Numbered from the stretch's first letter, positions 31,276-41,571 are shown. The stretch: DNA of 64,000 bases from Ornithodoros turicata (GCF_037126465.1 NC_088210.1:28545511-28609510), one strand, 5' to 3'. Notes: generated by a model from the letters alone, not told the origin. Numbers and translations are program-made.

Positions 31276-32951
31276 GAGTTCAACAGCAGCAACGAGTTAG
31301 CAGGTAGCGTCTCCAATGACGAGACGTATAGCGAGAGCAACACTACAGATTACGCGGCAGACAGAGGCAGATGGCAAAGTGGGGTGCAGGCAATGAGATG
31401 TGAATCAGGGAAGGACGGCAGTTGACGGTGCTTCCATTCTTATTTCTGCCGCATCGATTTGTGTCTTCAGGACGACAACAGGAGTCGCACGTCATCCACG
31501 ACAGAGGATCGTTTGCGTAAACGAGTTGAAGATAGCGGGAAAAAAAAGCTTCCTTTCCTCGCTGACGAGATGTCACCTCGGTGACTGTACAAGGATTTCT
31601 CCATACAAAGTAGCCTCGTCGTGTCCTGTGTCACGACAGGAGTCGCAGTGTCCAGTTACGTCACACACACGAGAAAGTATTACAAGAGAAAAGCCGCATC
31701 TGTTACAATTATGATTGAGACTATCCTATATGTTGAAAGGCTCAAATGTTCCTATCCGCATCTGGTTTTCCGATTTAGTATTCTTGGGGGAACATTCGAT
31801 TCTCGTATTGCTTCCGGTTGCAGCATCTTCAACGCATGTTGTGCGGTTGTACTCTACACATGCAAAAAGCAAAAAAGAAGAGAGAGAATTATGATGAGAT
31901 CATTTCCGATTTTAAAGGCATGTTTACATTCTGGAGAACATCCACTGAATTTCTCCAAAACCACTATCTGTCAACCATGAGCCTTAGTCCACATTTAATG
32001 CACCGATTGCTCATTTTGTGAACAACACTATAAGCTCCCATCCCATATCATCCTCATCATGTATTTCTCTCTCTCTCTCTCCATCCGCGAACGGGTTGAT
32101 TGTTCTCATTATCTTTCTTGTTTCTTCAGAATGCAAGTGATATCCATTTCCCTTTCTTTCCTCCATTGCCCCCTCACTCCTCTTTAATATTTATTTTAAT
32201 GCGATCCGGTCCTTTCTTTTCTTCGCATTTATAATCGCAATTTGTATTGGCGCCTTCAGTTCTTCCCCGGAAGCTTCCGCAAGCGCTTTAGATTGGTTCC
32301 CAGGCGTGAACTGCCGAATAAATAAAAAAAAAAAAAAAAGTAGAGGAAACACGTACAGGGATAAAGCTATCCGCCGATTTTTTTTTTTTTTTTGTAAGAA
32401 ATACCGTTCGAAATATTGCAACTCCTTCGCGTTTTTCAGGATGCCCCCCGGTTAACGCGGCATACCTTACCGCTAGACTCAAAACAAATGTTATTCCAAA
32501 GTGGAGACAGCGTTCAAGTGCCTCTTTCCCCGAATGCCGAGGGAACAGTGAAGCTCTCTTTGTGTGTTTTCTTTTTTAGGCGGATCTTCTAAAAAAAAGA
32601 AAAAAAAAAGAAGACTTGAAGACACTGGGGTGTCTAAAAAAGCCCCGCGGTGTAGGACCTTGAGTGATGGAAAACAACCACGACCTTGACGACCCCTTCC
32701 AACACATGACTTTTTTGACAGACAGCCAGTCGATGACTCCCCATCGTCTTCACCGCAAAATAAATCATGTCTCTCCTCGTACCCAAGCGCTTCACGGAAA
32801 TTGTATTGTATTGTGTTGGAAAAAGCAAATAGGGGAAAAGGGTACTTGGTGGTGTATATAGGCTGCGTGATTAAAAAAAAAAAAACACTCGTTGCATCTG
32901 GAGCCAATTCCGTCAATTGTTTACTGTCCTAATGGTTTGCAGCTTTAGCTG
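31276..32951. other. Unassigned stretch
   Basis: About 1.7 kb with A/T runs (32323-32339, 32378-32393, 32593-32611, 32873-32885). Open frames here read through low-complexity tracts and have no recognisable product. Confidence 0.35.
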
Positions 32952-33200
32952 CACTCTTAGAAATGACCTTCACCGCATAGCACGCTCCTAGCCAACCATC
33001 ATCTCGAATGATATCGTTATCTGCCGTGATTTGTTGAAAACGGGAGGCGTACGCCTTTTTTGTGACACTTATGCTGTTCATAATTGTCACAGAAAAGGCG
33101 TATGCCTCCCGTTTTCAACAAATCAGGGCAGATAACGATATCATTCGAAATGATGGTTGGCTAGGAGCGTGCTATGCGGCGAAGTTCATTTCTAAGAGTG
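32952..33200 (+). repeat. F1 fold-back, subtype A, near intact
   Basis: CACTCTTAGAAATGACC to TTTCTAAGAGTG. Arms contain GAGGCGTACGCC and AAGGCGTATGCC, loop TTATGCTGTTCATAA. Left flank TG, right flank TA. One arm has GTATGCC, a CpG-to-TpG change that breaks the 10-mer palindrome. Confidence 0.9.
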
Positions 33201-33219
33201 TAGGTTGAACACGACTGTA

Positions 33220-33711
33220 CACTCTGAAAACTGAACTTCACCGCATAGCACGCTCTGCGCCAACCATTATCACGAAAGGGTTATCGCTTCTGATTCGAGG
33301 AGAGAGGGAGGCGTACGCCTTTTTGTGTCAGTCATCATGCATCCAAATTGACACAAAAAGGCGTACCCCTCTCTCTTCGAATCACACTCTTAAAAATGAG
33401 TTTCACCACATATCACGCTCCTAGCCAACCATCATTCCGAATGACAACGTTCTCGACCCTGATTTGTTGAAAACGGGAGGAGGAGCCTATTTTGTGACAC
33501 TTATGCTGTTCATAATTGTCACAAAAAAGGCGTACGCCTCCCGTTTTCAGCAAATCAGGGAAGATAACGATATCATTCGAGGTTATGGTTGGCTAGGAGC
33601 GTGCTATGCGGTGAAGTTCATTTCTAAGAGTGCAGAAGCGGTAATCCTATATCATTCGTGGCAATGGTTGGCGCAGAGCGTGCTATGCGGTGAAGTGCAG
33701 TTTTTAAAGTG
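33220..33711 (+). repeat. F1 fold-back, subtype B, interrupted by another F1
   Basis: B copy from CACTCTGAAAACTGAAC to TTTTTAAAGTG with TA on both sides (33218-33219 and 33712-33713). It is split at 33385-33634. The uninterrupted equivalent is at 36124-36367. The arms contain GAGGCGTACGCC on the left and GGCGTACCCC on the right. Confidence 0.85.
33385..33632 (+). repeat. F1 fold-back, C left arm with A right arm, nested
   Basis: Starts CACTCTTAAAAATGAG, ends TTTCTAAGAGTG, with CA duplicated on both sides (33383-33384 and 33633-33634). The left arm has the C words AACGTTCTCGACCC and GGAGGAGGAGCCTATTTTG. The right arm has the A words AAGGCGTACGCCTCCCG and GATAACGATATC. The inner 40 bp of the two arms therefore do not pair. 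Confidence 0.9.
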
Positions 33712-33713
33712 TA

Positions 33714-33750
33714 GGAGCGTGCTATGCGGCGAAGTTCATTCTTAAGAGTA
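33714..33750 (+). repeat. F1 right-end fragment
   Basis: GGAGCGTGCTATGCGGCG to TTCTTAAGAGTA directly after the B copy. The same fragment follows the B copy at 36.37 kb and is followed in both places by AACCAACGGCCTCCATATC, so it belongs to a duplicated block. Confidence 0.75.
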
Positions 33751-33769
33751 ACCAACGGCCTCCATATCG

Positions 33770-34454
33770 TTTCTCCGAATCTGGAACAAGTCACGCACGC
33801 GCAGAGTTGTGACGTTTAACGCACGAGACTAAAACGAAGGCAAAAATAAAGCGTCAATAACAAGACTGAGGGAAAAGGGCGAGAAAAACCACAGCAAGAC
33901 GTCGACGGGCACGAACGGCCTTCGCAAGGTCGCCGTCGATTGCATCCATGTGTTCTCTTTATCTTCGTGCCGCTTCGTTTTGCTTCTTTCTTCTGTTTGC
34001 CCCAACACCCGAGGCAATGTCCACCGAAGAAGCACCCTTGTCATTTTTTTTAGATTTATTATCTGAGGTCGCGCGGGGACATCCTTTTGGACGGTCGCAA
34101 ATTAAAGGCATATTACTTGGGCTGATGGCGGAGGCAGATATTGGCAGAAAGGAATATAGTTGAGGAGAGAGAGAGGAAAAATGGTCATGAACTTTCATCT
34201 ATCGTTTTTTTGGCTCCGTGCCTGGAAGTGCGATAAGCAGCGAGAAAGTGACACAAACAAGGAGGGGGTTGAAGTTGGTAACGAGAAAATGTGGTGGATG
34301 ATGGTTTAGCTCTTCCATTGTCCGAGACAGGAAAAAAATCAAAAGTCAGAAAACCGCCATATTTTCGGCTGTATGCGGCTTAATTAACCAATTATCTACG
34401 AATCACTAATATGCAGAGCGACCAAGTTGTTCCGATGTCTAACCTATTCTAATT
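33770..34454. other. Unassigned stretch
   Basis: About 690 bp with no recognised repeat. Open frames are short and of no recognisable family. Confidence 0.35.
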
Positions 34455-34516
34455 CCGCCGACCAACCGCTGTGACGTTGCTCATAATCGTGGTTTTATCT
34501 AGTCGTAAAACCCGGT
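34455..34516 (+). repeat. S1 SINE 3' fragment, old
   Basis: CGCCGACCAACCGCTGTGACG, TTGCTCATAATCGTGG and GTCGTAAAACCCGG match the last third of the S1 body (compare CTGTGGCGCCGCTCATGG and GAGGTAAAGCCCC at 17.6 kb) in a diverged form. It is followed by an AT-rich ATC/ATT tail to about 34600. Confidence 0.6.
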
Positions 34517-34599
34517 ACTATCATTATCATCATCAACTTTTATATATCATAATCTTATATATCATAATTTTATATATAAATAATATCATCAACTTTTAA

Positions 34600-35075
34600 A
34601 GCTCGAGAAAAGGGTACTTCACAGGGTGCTCACAGATTAGTCGTACTCAAAACCAGAAATTGATAATGATAAAAAATAAAAATGAGTGAAAATGAAAAAG
34701 GAAAATCAATATTGCAATGTATTTTGATTTTACAAAATAGTTTATTCGATACATCAATTTTTTATTGTCCATCGATATACTTTTGAACGTTTAATTTAAA
34801 AAATAAAATGCACAAACAATCTGCATCAACACCCGAAGAAGATGAAAAGAAAAAATCGTTGAAAATGCCGTGTGTAATGATCCGTATTCGCGATCCGTAC
34901 ACTGCGCTATACGAAATAGTATTTTTTTTTAGCTCAGAATACTCCAGCACATCTGTTATACCTGTACATTTTTAAGAGACAAGCATTGCAAAGAGGAAAA
35001 GGTTTTTACCCAGTGCAACAAAGCAGGACTTCTGGAAAACAAAATGGGTTATATTTGCTCGAGCACTCTCCCGTA
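34600..35075. other. Unassigned AT-rich stretch
   Basis: About 480 bp of AT-rich DNA without recognised repeat or exon. Confidence 0.35.
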
Positions 35076-35077
35076 CT

Positions 35078-35228
35078 TTATCGACACAGTTCCCCCGAAG
35101 TCGGCCCAGGACGCATACTAACCCCCTTCTGCCCCCCTCTTCTTCTAGCTGTCCTCTCTCCATCTGTCCACATCTGTACGCCGCTCATAGCTACAGTTGC
35201 TTCGCGGTCGCTAACACGGAATAATAAT
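35078..35228 (+). repeat. S2 SINE, 5' truncated
   Basis: Begins within the body at CGACACAGTTCCCCCGAAG and continues GTCGGCCCAGGACGCATAC, CTGTCCTCTCTCCATCTG, GTACGCCGCTCATAG, GTTGCTTCGCGG to an A/T tail. The tRNA head and GGTTTTCCC segment are missing. Confidence 0.8.
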
Positions 35229-35730
35229 ACGTAATAGTAATCGTGATAGTGCACACGATCGCGTTGAGAGGCGCCAGTATTTCATTCCTCTTGCAACACA
35301 TGCTGCGAGGCCCATCTCAGCGCAAAAAGACGGAAGAAGTTTCCAAACGACATCTGAAATTATAGCAGTACCAGAGGGTCCGTGCACGTGGCAATGCTCC
35401 CTTTCAACCGCGTCCAGTCAGTGCCCCAACCGGTAGCGCCCGATGTCCCAAGCGTCGGTTGTAAAAAGATAAGTCCGTATTATGCCCGATTCGTAACTGC
35501 TCATCACCCAGGTGCTTTCCAAACAAGTCGTAAAACGTTGAAAGGATAGCCAGAAGAAAGTGCGGTGTATTCTATGGCGCACACTATAAGTACATATCGC
35601 GAGGCAGATTGCGGTTAACTGAACTTTAATCCTGATTTTGGCTCCTCGAATCTCTATAAGCTTTGACTCGTCGTCTTTTCATACTGCACAGAAAACGTAA
35701 GGTTGCTTCCTGCGTAAGCTCATGTTGATG
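35229..35730. other. Unassigned stretch
   Basis: About 500 bp before the first copy of the 260 bp direct repeat. No element or exon recognised. Confidence 0.35.
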
Positions 35731-35990
35731 GGCGTGGTGTTGAGCTCTTTTTTACTGGTTCGTGAAAGTTTCTCTTCAGCGTTGTCGCAGCAGTTTATAC
35801 AGGGCGTTTTAGCTAACGTGTTGAAAACTGGTACAAAAAAATCAACTGGTCTGAAAATTATGGGGTCAACGCTGTTTATCTCTGAGGGGCTTTTGCAGTT
35901 ACTTCCGAGCACTTTCATCAAGTTTAAGTCGCGGGAAATTGAATGTTGTGAATTGAGCTCACGGATGTGTCGTCGCTCCTGTCAGCGTCG
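35731..35990 (+). repeat. 260 bp direct repeat, copy 1
   Basis: Runs from GGCGTGGTGTTGAGC to CTGTCAGCGTCG and appears identical, base by base as I read it, to 36428-36687. From ACAGGGCGTTTTAGC (about 35799) onward it is also related to the inverted segment at 37640-37816. It sits inside a 177-codon open frame, but the frame shows no recognisable domain and the third, diverged copy does not keep the frame, so I do not call it coding. Confidence 0.85.
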
Positions 35991-36113
35991 AATTCGAAGG
36001 GAGAAGTGGGCGTACGCCTTTTTGTCGCGTTATGCAGTTCATAATTGCTACAAAAATCATGTACGCCCCCGCTTTCATCAAATTATGATAGAGAACATTG
36101 TCATTCGAGATGA
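35991..36113 (+). repeat. F1 subtype A, core only
   Basis: Contains GTGGGCGTACGCC, a TTATGCAGTTCATAATTG loop, GTACGCCCCCGC and GTCATTCGAGATG, ending at GATGGTTG. The outer left arm and outer right arm are missing. A B copy begins 10 bp later. Confidence 0.7.
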
Positions 36114-36123
36114 TGGTTGCCTA

Positions 36124-36367
36124 CACTCTAAAACTGAACTTCACCGCATAGCACGCTATGCGCCAACCATTACCACGAAAGGGTTATCGCTTCTGATTCG
36201 AGGAGAGAGGGAGGCGTACGCCTTTTTTGTGTCAATCATCATGCATCCAAATTGACACAAAAAGGCGTACCCCTCTCTCTTCGAATCAGAAGCGGTAAAA
36301 CCCTATATCATTCGTGGCAATGGTTGGCGCAGAGCGTGCTATGCGGTGAAGTGCAGTTTTTAAAGTG
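36124..36367 (+). repeat. F1 fold-back, subtype B, uninterrupted
   Basis: CACTCTAAAACTGAAC to TTTTTAAAGTG with TA flanks. It matches the interrupted copy at 33220-33711 almost throughout. The site where that copy is interrupted is intact here (TCGAATCAGAAGCGG, CA at 36287-36288), making this the reference empty site. Confidence 0.9.
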
Positions 36368-36369
36368 TA

Positions 36370-36404
36370 GGAGCGTGCCATGCGGTGAAGTTCATTCTTA
36401 AGGG
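36370..36404 (+). repeat. F1 right-end fragment
   Basis: GGAGCGTGCCATGCGGTG to TTCTTAAGGGTA, equivalent to 33714-33750. The shared flank AACCAACGGCCTCCATATC follows. Confidence 0.75.
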
Positions 36405-36427
36405 TAACCAACGGCCTCCATATCCAC

Positions 36428-36687
36428 GGCGTGGTGTTGAGCTCTTTTTTACTGGTTCGTGAAAGTTTCTCTTCAGCGTTGTCGCAGCAGTTTATACAGG
36501 GCGTTTTAGCTAACGTGTTGAAAACTGGTACAAAAAAATCAACTGGTCTGAAAATTATGGGGTCAACGCTGTTTATCTCTGAGGGGCTTTTGCAGTTACT
36601 TCCGAGCACTTTCATCAAGTTTAAGTCGCGGGAAATTGAATGTTGTGAATTGAGCTCACGGATGTGTCGTCGCTCCTGTCAGCGTCG
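36428..36687 (+). repeat. 260 bp direct repeat, copy 2
   Basis: Appears identical to 35731-35990 over its length. It starts 3 bp after the end of the block shared with 33.7 kb, and is followed by CAT/CAC-rich DNA absent after copy 1. Confidence 0.85.
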
Positions 36688-36792
36688 TCAGCATCATCCT
36701 CATCACCATCCTCTCATTTTCCCCCAATAGCAATGGGGTAGCATTCTGCTCAATGAGCGGAAGTCATCCCCATATCATCGTCATCATGTATT

Positions 36793-36860
36793 TCTCTCTC
36801 TCTCTCTCTCTCTCACGGATTTGCCAAGTCAACCCTACGTTCTTTTTTTTTTTTTTTTTT
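36793..36860. repeat. (CT)n and T-run microsatellite
   Basis: CT dinucleotides at about 36793-36814, then a T run at about 36843-36860. Confidence 0.8.
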
Positions 36861-36917
36861 CAGAAACAGCCCATTGAGGTCGGATTTAGCCCATTCCACT
36901 GTAAAATACATTCCCTA

Positions 36918-37166
36918 CACTCTTAAAAATGAACTTCACCACATAGCAAGCTCCTAGCCAACCATTATCTCGAATGATATCGTTATCTGCCCTGATTTGT
37001 TGGAAACGGGAGGCGTACGCCTTTTCTGTGACACTTATGCTGTTCATAATTGTCACAGAAAAGGCGTACGCCTCCCGTTTTCAACATATCACGGCAGGTA
37101 ACGGTATCATTCGAGATGTTGGTTGGCTAGGAGTATGCTATGCGGTGAAGGTCATCGCTAAGAGTG
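36918..37166 (+). repeat. F1 fold-back, subtype A, near intact
   Basis: CACTCTTAAAAATGAAC to CGCTAAGAGTG. GAGGCGTACGCC and GGCGTACGCCTCCCG in the arms, loop TTATGCTGTTCATAA, TA flanks (36916-36917 and 37167-37168). Confidence 0.92.
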
Positions 37167-37229
37167 TACTAGTACAGTGGTAATAGCTAGGAAAAAAAAA
37201 ATAAGAAAGAAAGAAAACAAGCGAGAACC

Positions 37230-37639
37230 GTCATTTCGAAGCGCGCAAGGTGTTAGCCGCGCTCCGAACTCCGAAAGAAGCTAGCCGTGCGAGGAGGCCA
37301 TGGACCCTTTCCCTTTTACGTTTTTATGCTTCTGCTGATAGCGGCAACACGGTTACACCGCAAAGTTATCTGATACAAGAATGAGACTGAAACGGGAAGA
37401 GGCAGGTCGCCGTTCTCTTCCGCCGCCGCGCATCTTGCATTCACGGAGAAACCCAGCTCGGCCGGCAGTTTGCGCGCCTCGAAAAGACGCCGGCTTTCCC
37501 AATTACCACCCCCTCCCCCTTATCTATTTCTATTGTAGTAGAGAATGCATTTTGCAATGGAATGGGCGGGCGGGCGGGGGGGGGGGGGGTAAGCCTGTCA
37601 AGCGTTTACTGTTTCCGGAAAAACCAAGCGTGAGGTTAG
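37230..37639. other. GC-richer patch with 14-base G run
   Basis: GC rises around 37240-37510, with GCCATGG at about 37298 (its frame ends after 12 codons) and a G run at 37576-37589. It could be a small promoter-like patch; nothing identifies a gene. Confidence 0.25.
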
Positions 37640-37816
37640 CCTGACAAATTTCGGAGCTCAATTCAGAAAATTCAAATTCTCTCGACTTCAATTCGATAAA
37701 AATGGTCGGGAGTCGTGGCAAAAGCTCCTCCGAGATAAATACCGTTGACTTTATAATTTTCAGACAAGTAGATGTTTTTAATGCAATTTTTTTACAAGTC
37801 TGGTGAAACACCCTGT
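37640..37816 (-). repeat. Diverged inverted relative of the 260 bp repeat
   Basis: On the minus strand it starts ACAGGGTGTTTCACC and continues TCTGAAAATTATAAAGTC, ATCTCGGAGGAGCTTTTGC, ATTGAATTGAGCTCC, which parallels the 260 bp repeat from its ACAGGGCGTTTT onward. Repeats that begin ACAGGGTGTTTC are common in arthropod genomes; the family is not resolved here. Confidence 0.6.
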
Positions 37817-38816
37817 ATTGCAGAAGTAATAGACACAACTACTAGCGACAAGTCGTTGTCGTTTGCACTTAGCTGCAGCACTTTGTGGAGGTTTACTTAC
37901 AGGACTTGATTACAGGTAGCAAAATCGTAAAAACACGTTCAGCTTGTAACTTATAGATTCCTTTACGTATTACTTTTGACAGCTAGTTGCACACGTTTTG
38001 ATTTAACCTCGGTGGTGATAGTTGTCCCGTAATTATGTAAAAAGTCGCGAATAAGTATTCTCAAAGCTGCTCTGGATGCAGTCATTTCTTAAATAAATTT
38101 CGCAAAAATCGAGATAAATAAAAATCGTTACAAAGGAACTCCATTCGAAAAGATGACCTACCCGATATGTCCCACAACAACCCCGTCTCACCTCCCTGTG
38201 TTGCCAACATACAAAATGCAATATGGCAGATAAAAAAAAAGTACGTAAACCGTGTCCATATGCATACTGCTTCTTCCTCCCTTCATAAACGATAATAGCA
38301 TGTTGCAAATGGGCACGTAAACACGCGCGCGCGCACACACACACACACACAAAAGCAGAAACGATAACAGTAGCTCAAGGAGGGCGACATCGCTCCGCGC
38401 ACGATAGCACTAGGCTACAAAAAAAGACAGCTCGCCAAAGCAGCGGACACGGATACACTCAATCAAAGCACGCGTCTGACAAGGGTGATACAAAAACACG
38501 GCCGCATAATACGTCATAAAGAATGGAGGAACACAAATCCGTGTTCAGACGCCAAAAGAGAGATATTTTTCACATCTGTGTTTATTTGGGCGTGGCTAAC
38601 GGACCGCGCTTGCGCAAAAACAAAAAAATCCGCCTGTTAGAAGAAGAAGAAGAAAAAAAAAGCACAGTCAAGCTCTTGGCATCACGGGACCCCCGGGCCT
38701 CTAAAAAAAGGAAGCTCCTCTCTCTCTCTCCGTTCCCTTCGCAGTTGGGAAATGTCCGAGCGAACCATCAGCCGGCAACGCATATGCAGTGAGAAAAACA
38801 AAACGTGGAGAGTTAC
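37817..38816. other. Unassigned stretch
   Basis: About 1 kb, with an (AC)n run at about 38330-38352 and AAGAAG-rich text at 38640-38662. It lies downstream of the possible minus-strand donor at 38816, so part could be intron. Confidence 0.3.
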
Positions 38817-38960
38817 CTTTCTAGCGTAGTGTCTTCTGCTTCGTCTTCTTCGTCCGAACTCCGCCCGTGTGAATCGTGGCGAGAAACACGTCTCGAAGCG
38901 TCGCCATGCCCGGTGTTTTTGAAAGTTTCCCTCGCAGAGTACACAAACAGGCAAGAGCGG
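38817..38960 (-). other. Possible first exon on the minus strand with splice donor
   Basis: On the minus strand, a frame reading SSDEEDEAEDTTLE is followed by the donor-like AAAG|GTAACT with the exon edge at 38817. In another frame ATGG in a good start context (GGGCATGG, about 38909) opens a 28-codon frame ending just before the donor. The acidic stretch and donor suggest an exon, and the CCATCTGGTGG word upstream (about 39010) resembles a promoter-type motif. The frame conflict leaves coding status open. Confidence 0.25.
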
Positions 38961-39455
38961 AACCAGCAGTAGCGGGGCGCGGGTAGTAAGACGTAGTTCT
39001 TCGAAGGACCACCAGATGGCAGGGAACACGTCGATGACAGATAAAAAGAGAAGAGCAAAGGAAAACGAGAAAAAAGCACGGACCGAAAGAAGAAAAAAGA
39101 AAAAAAAAAGAAGTGAGAGGTGACACGAAACGGCGGAAGAACTGGACGGAAGGGGGAAAAAAAAAAAGAAAGAAACGGTAGGCTGCAAAAAGGTAGAGAA
39201 AAACAGGGGGCAAAAGCTAGCAGACGATTTCTGCTATGCCGCACATAGGTGTTCTGCTTGCGAACCGGCAGCGGTACCTTTTACGGTTCACTTTGCTGTC
39301 TCTGCTCAATACGGAACTCCACACTGACCATAAACCTATGAATGATAAGTGACGCTAGCAGCTTGCGTTGAGCGGGACGCTATTTTTAAAGTCATAAACC
39401 CTTTTCTCTACCAGCGGCTGGAGGGTTGTGCTGAAGAATGTGATGTGATCAAAGC
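38961..39455. other. Unassigned stretch, A/G-rich on the plus strand
   Basis: Long purine-rich runs at 39040-39180 create pyrimidine-rich open frames on the minus strand that are low complexity and not credible proteins. Confidence 0.4.
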
Positions 39456-39560
39456 TAGATCTGCGGTTTCCCGCGCGTTTTTCGGCAAACTTTCCTGACG
39501 GATATGTCGGCACAGTTCCCCGAGTTCACCATAGTTCCACCTCAGGTCGTCCCTGTCATA
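39456..39560 (+). repeat. S2 SINE fragment, old
   Basis: GCGGTTTCCCGCGCG, TTTTTCGGCAAACTTTCC, GGATATGTCGGCACAG and TTCCCCGAGTTC follow the S2 body in order with many changes. Confidence 0.55.
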
Positions 39561-39609
39561 CCTCCACGCCTCAGGTACACCGCCACTGCTGTTAATTCGC
39601 GGTGCCAAA

Positions 39610-41181
39610 ACTGAACTAAAAAAAAAAAGAAAAAAAAAACAGCAAGGGGTTGCATTTTCGCGGAATTGCTACTGGCGTTCGAAGTGTCATAAACGTGCGC
39701 TACATTCTGTGATTTACAACAGGGAAGTCACCGAGCAAAATTTTAGTACACACATTTCTCCAAATTACGCAATCTTACAGTGTTCGTTGCACATTTGTGT
39801 TAACCACCTGTGAACTCTGTCAAACTGCCTGACTTCACATTGCAGAGGAAAGTGCCACAAATGAAAGTGGAGGATTTCAGTACGGAGAGATTCTGCTCCA
39901 TACTCGACACTCATCTGCTTCTGGATATTCTGCTGCACGTTGGCTGTGTGTTGCAGAGGCCCCGTGCATACATCTGCACCCTTTCCGCGTTCGCATACCC
40001 GCAGCCATCGTTGTCATTCCTCCCCGTCTGCTAGCACGCATTTTGGGGATTCCAAACAGACGACGGTGACGTCACGCCACATTGCAGACGACACTCGCAG
40101 ACGGCGGGCGAAGGATTTGGATGCCTGGAAGTGAATACACCGACCCTATGCACATCAACCTGGGTGCCCTTTACGAATGGAGATCTTAAGAATACGGGGG
40201 GCGGGTTGGCGAATGCGGGGTTCGTCGCTCAAGCAGCACCACCTGGTGCTGGATAAAGGAAGAACGACCTCCAACAAAGGGTGACCTCGCCAGTCTGAGG
40301 AATACGCGTCTCTCCTTCCCTTTTCACCGTTGAAGACCCCGCCACCGTTTTCCCCCCCTTATAAGTGCTAATAAACAAAAATACAGAAGAAACTTCCAAT
40401 CGAACTTCTCGGAAGGATGCACTCCCTTCATATGGTAGCAGAGAAAAGAAAGAAAGGGAATACTTAAAGGCTTCTCAATGAGAGAGATATTTCAGTTGCG
40501 AATATATTCACATGCGGAGCTGGTAACACCTTCACCATATAATCTGAATCCCTCACGTCGTTCAGATATAGCACTAAACGGTTTATCGACGACTCCTGCA
40601 ATCTACTTCCTAGTGCAATTCAGAATTACCAACTTCTGCCAGGATAGCGTGAGCATTTCTGTATCCTATTAAGGTGCATAAAAGAGCTTTAGCAACCTAC
40701 GCTTTTTTCCCTGTCTACGTGGTACTTGAATTGTGTCTGGCGTTAATCTCAGCAATAATTAACTTCGGAAATTGATCGGAGTTTTTCAAACTTGCGTTCC
40801 TTTTTTTGTCTTTTTTTTTACGAAGCTGTCTCGGATCATTCTACTCTCCCTTTTTTTTTTTAAAGGTAGAAGCAGAAGGCTTCCGCTATAACAAACCGCT
40901 GAACGTTTATTGATCTTATCCCATAGTGTAGCGGGAAAATGCAGCTGAATATGTCGACGTGGGTGTATCTAATGCATGCATAGTTTAACTCTGTACTAGT
41001 TCCCGGAAGTTGCGTTCGTTAATTAACCCCATAATGATTCTATTTCTTAATCTATTCTTTCGTAAGCAAAGCCCCCTTGATGTCATCAATGTTACATAAT
41101 GAGGTGACGGGTACACTACTGCAGAAGACCCGATTTCTAGAATGGCTCAGAGTAATGACCCATCAATCATTGGTCAATCAT
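39610..41181. other. Unassigned stretch with UTR-like block
   Basis: An acceptor-like CACATTGCAG|AGG at about 39836-39848 precedes a 74-codon frame (to 40034), and the stretch 40130-40390 is GC-richer, ending in AATAAACAAAAATA like a poly(A) site. This might be the end of a retroelement or an exon. I recognise no motif and do not call it. Confidence 0.25.
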
Positions 41182-41290
41182 CACCGAGTACCGCAGGTAC
41201 TCGGTGTATAGGTATGAAATAGGCTCTCAATATAGGTATGAAATAGGTATGGTATGGTAGGTTTCATATAGGTATGAAATAGGCTCTCAA
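41182..41290. repeat. Short hairpin and small tandem repeat
   Basis: CACCGAGTACC-GCA-GGTACTCGGTG (41182-41206) is a perfect 11 bp hairpin. It is followed by repeats of TAGGTATGAAATAGGCTCTC (about 41210 and 41266) with shorter TAGGTATG copies between them. Confidence 0.75.
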
Positions 41291-41295
41291 AAAGA

Positions 41296-41395
41296 AGGGT
41301 ACACTAATTAGTAATTACAGTTTCTAGTCCCTTATATGTCGCAGTTACTGTCCATTTTAGTCCCCTGCAAGTTACTCCACAGCGCTCCAGATGGT
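41296..41395 (-). repeat. F2 fragment, reverse
   Basis: GTAATTACAGTTTCTAGTCC, TCCATTTTAGTCCCC and AGTTACTCC match the end of the reverse-oriented copies at 12.8 and 59.6 kb. Confidence 0.6.
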
Positions 41396-41439
41396 ACCCA
41401 AAGTACCCTGCATTAGATGCAACCATTATACGTCGCATA

Positions 41440-41571
41440 TGGTTGTGGCAATCAATCTACTCCCAAAAAGGACAAGACGTATTCTTTTTCGTTTTATTGT
41501 TATTATTATTGTGCGCCAGCACCAAGGCTTTGGCTGTTCTTGTACACGGTAATAAAGATATTATTATTATT

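Noticed and set aside
35722..36255. 177-codon frame containing the 260 bp repeat, identical over the repeat at 36431-36730
   Set aside because: Identity of the two copies is at DNA level, the diverged third copy at 37.7 kb does not keep the frame, and the frame continues into F1 sequence. Not a gene.
35731..36687. 260 bp direct repeats as LTRs of a small retrotransposon
   Set aside because: No TG...CA ends, no 4-6 bp flanking duplication, no primer-binding site, and the intervening DNA is F1 sequence.
38813..39244. Overlapping minus-strand frames rich in F, S and L
   Set aside because: They are translations of A/G-rich plus-strand DNA and are low complexity. Only the last part near 38.82-38.96 kb is kept as a weak exon candidate.
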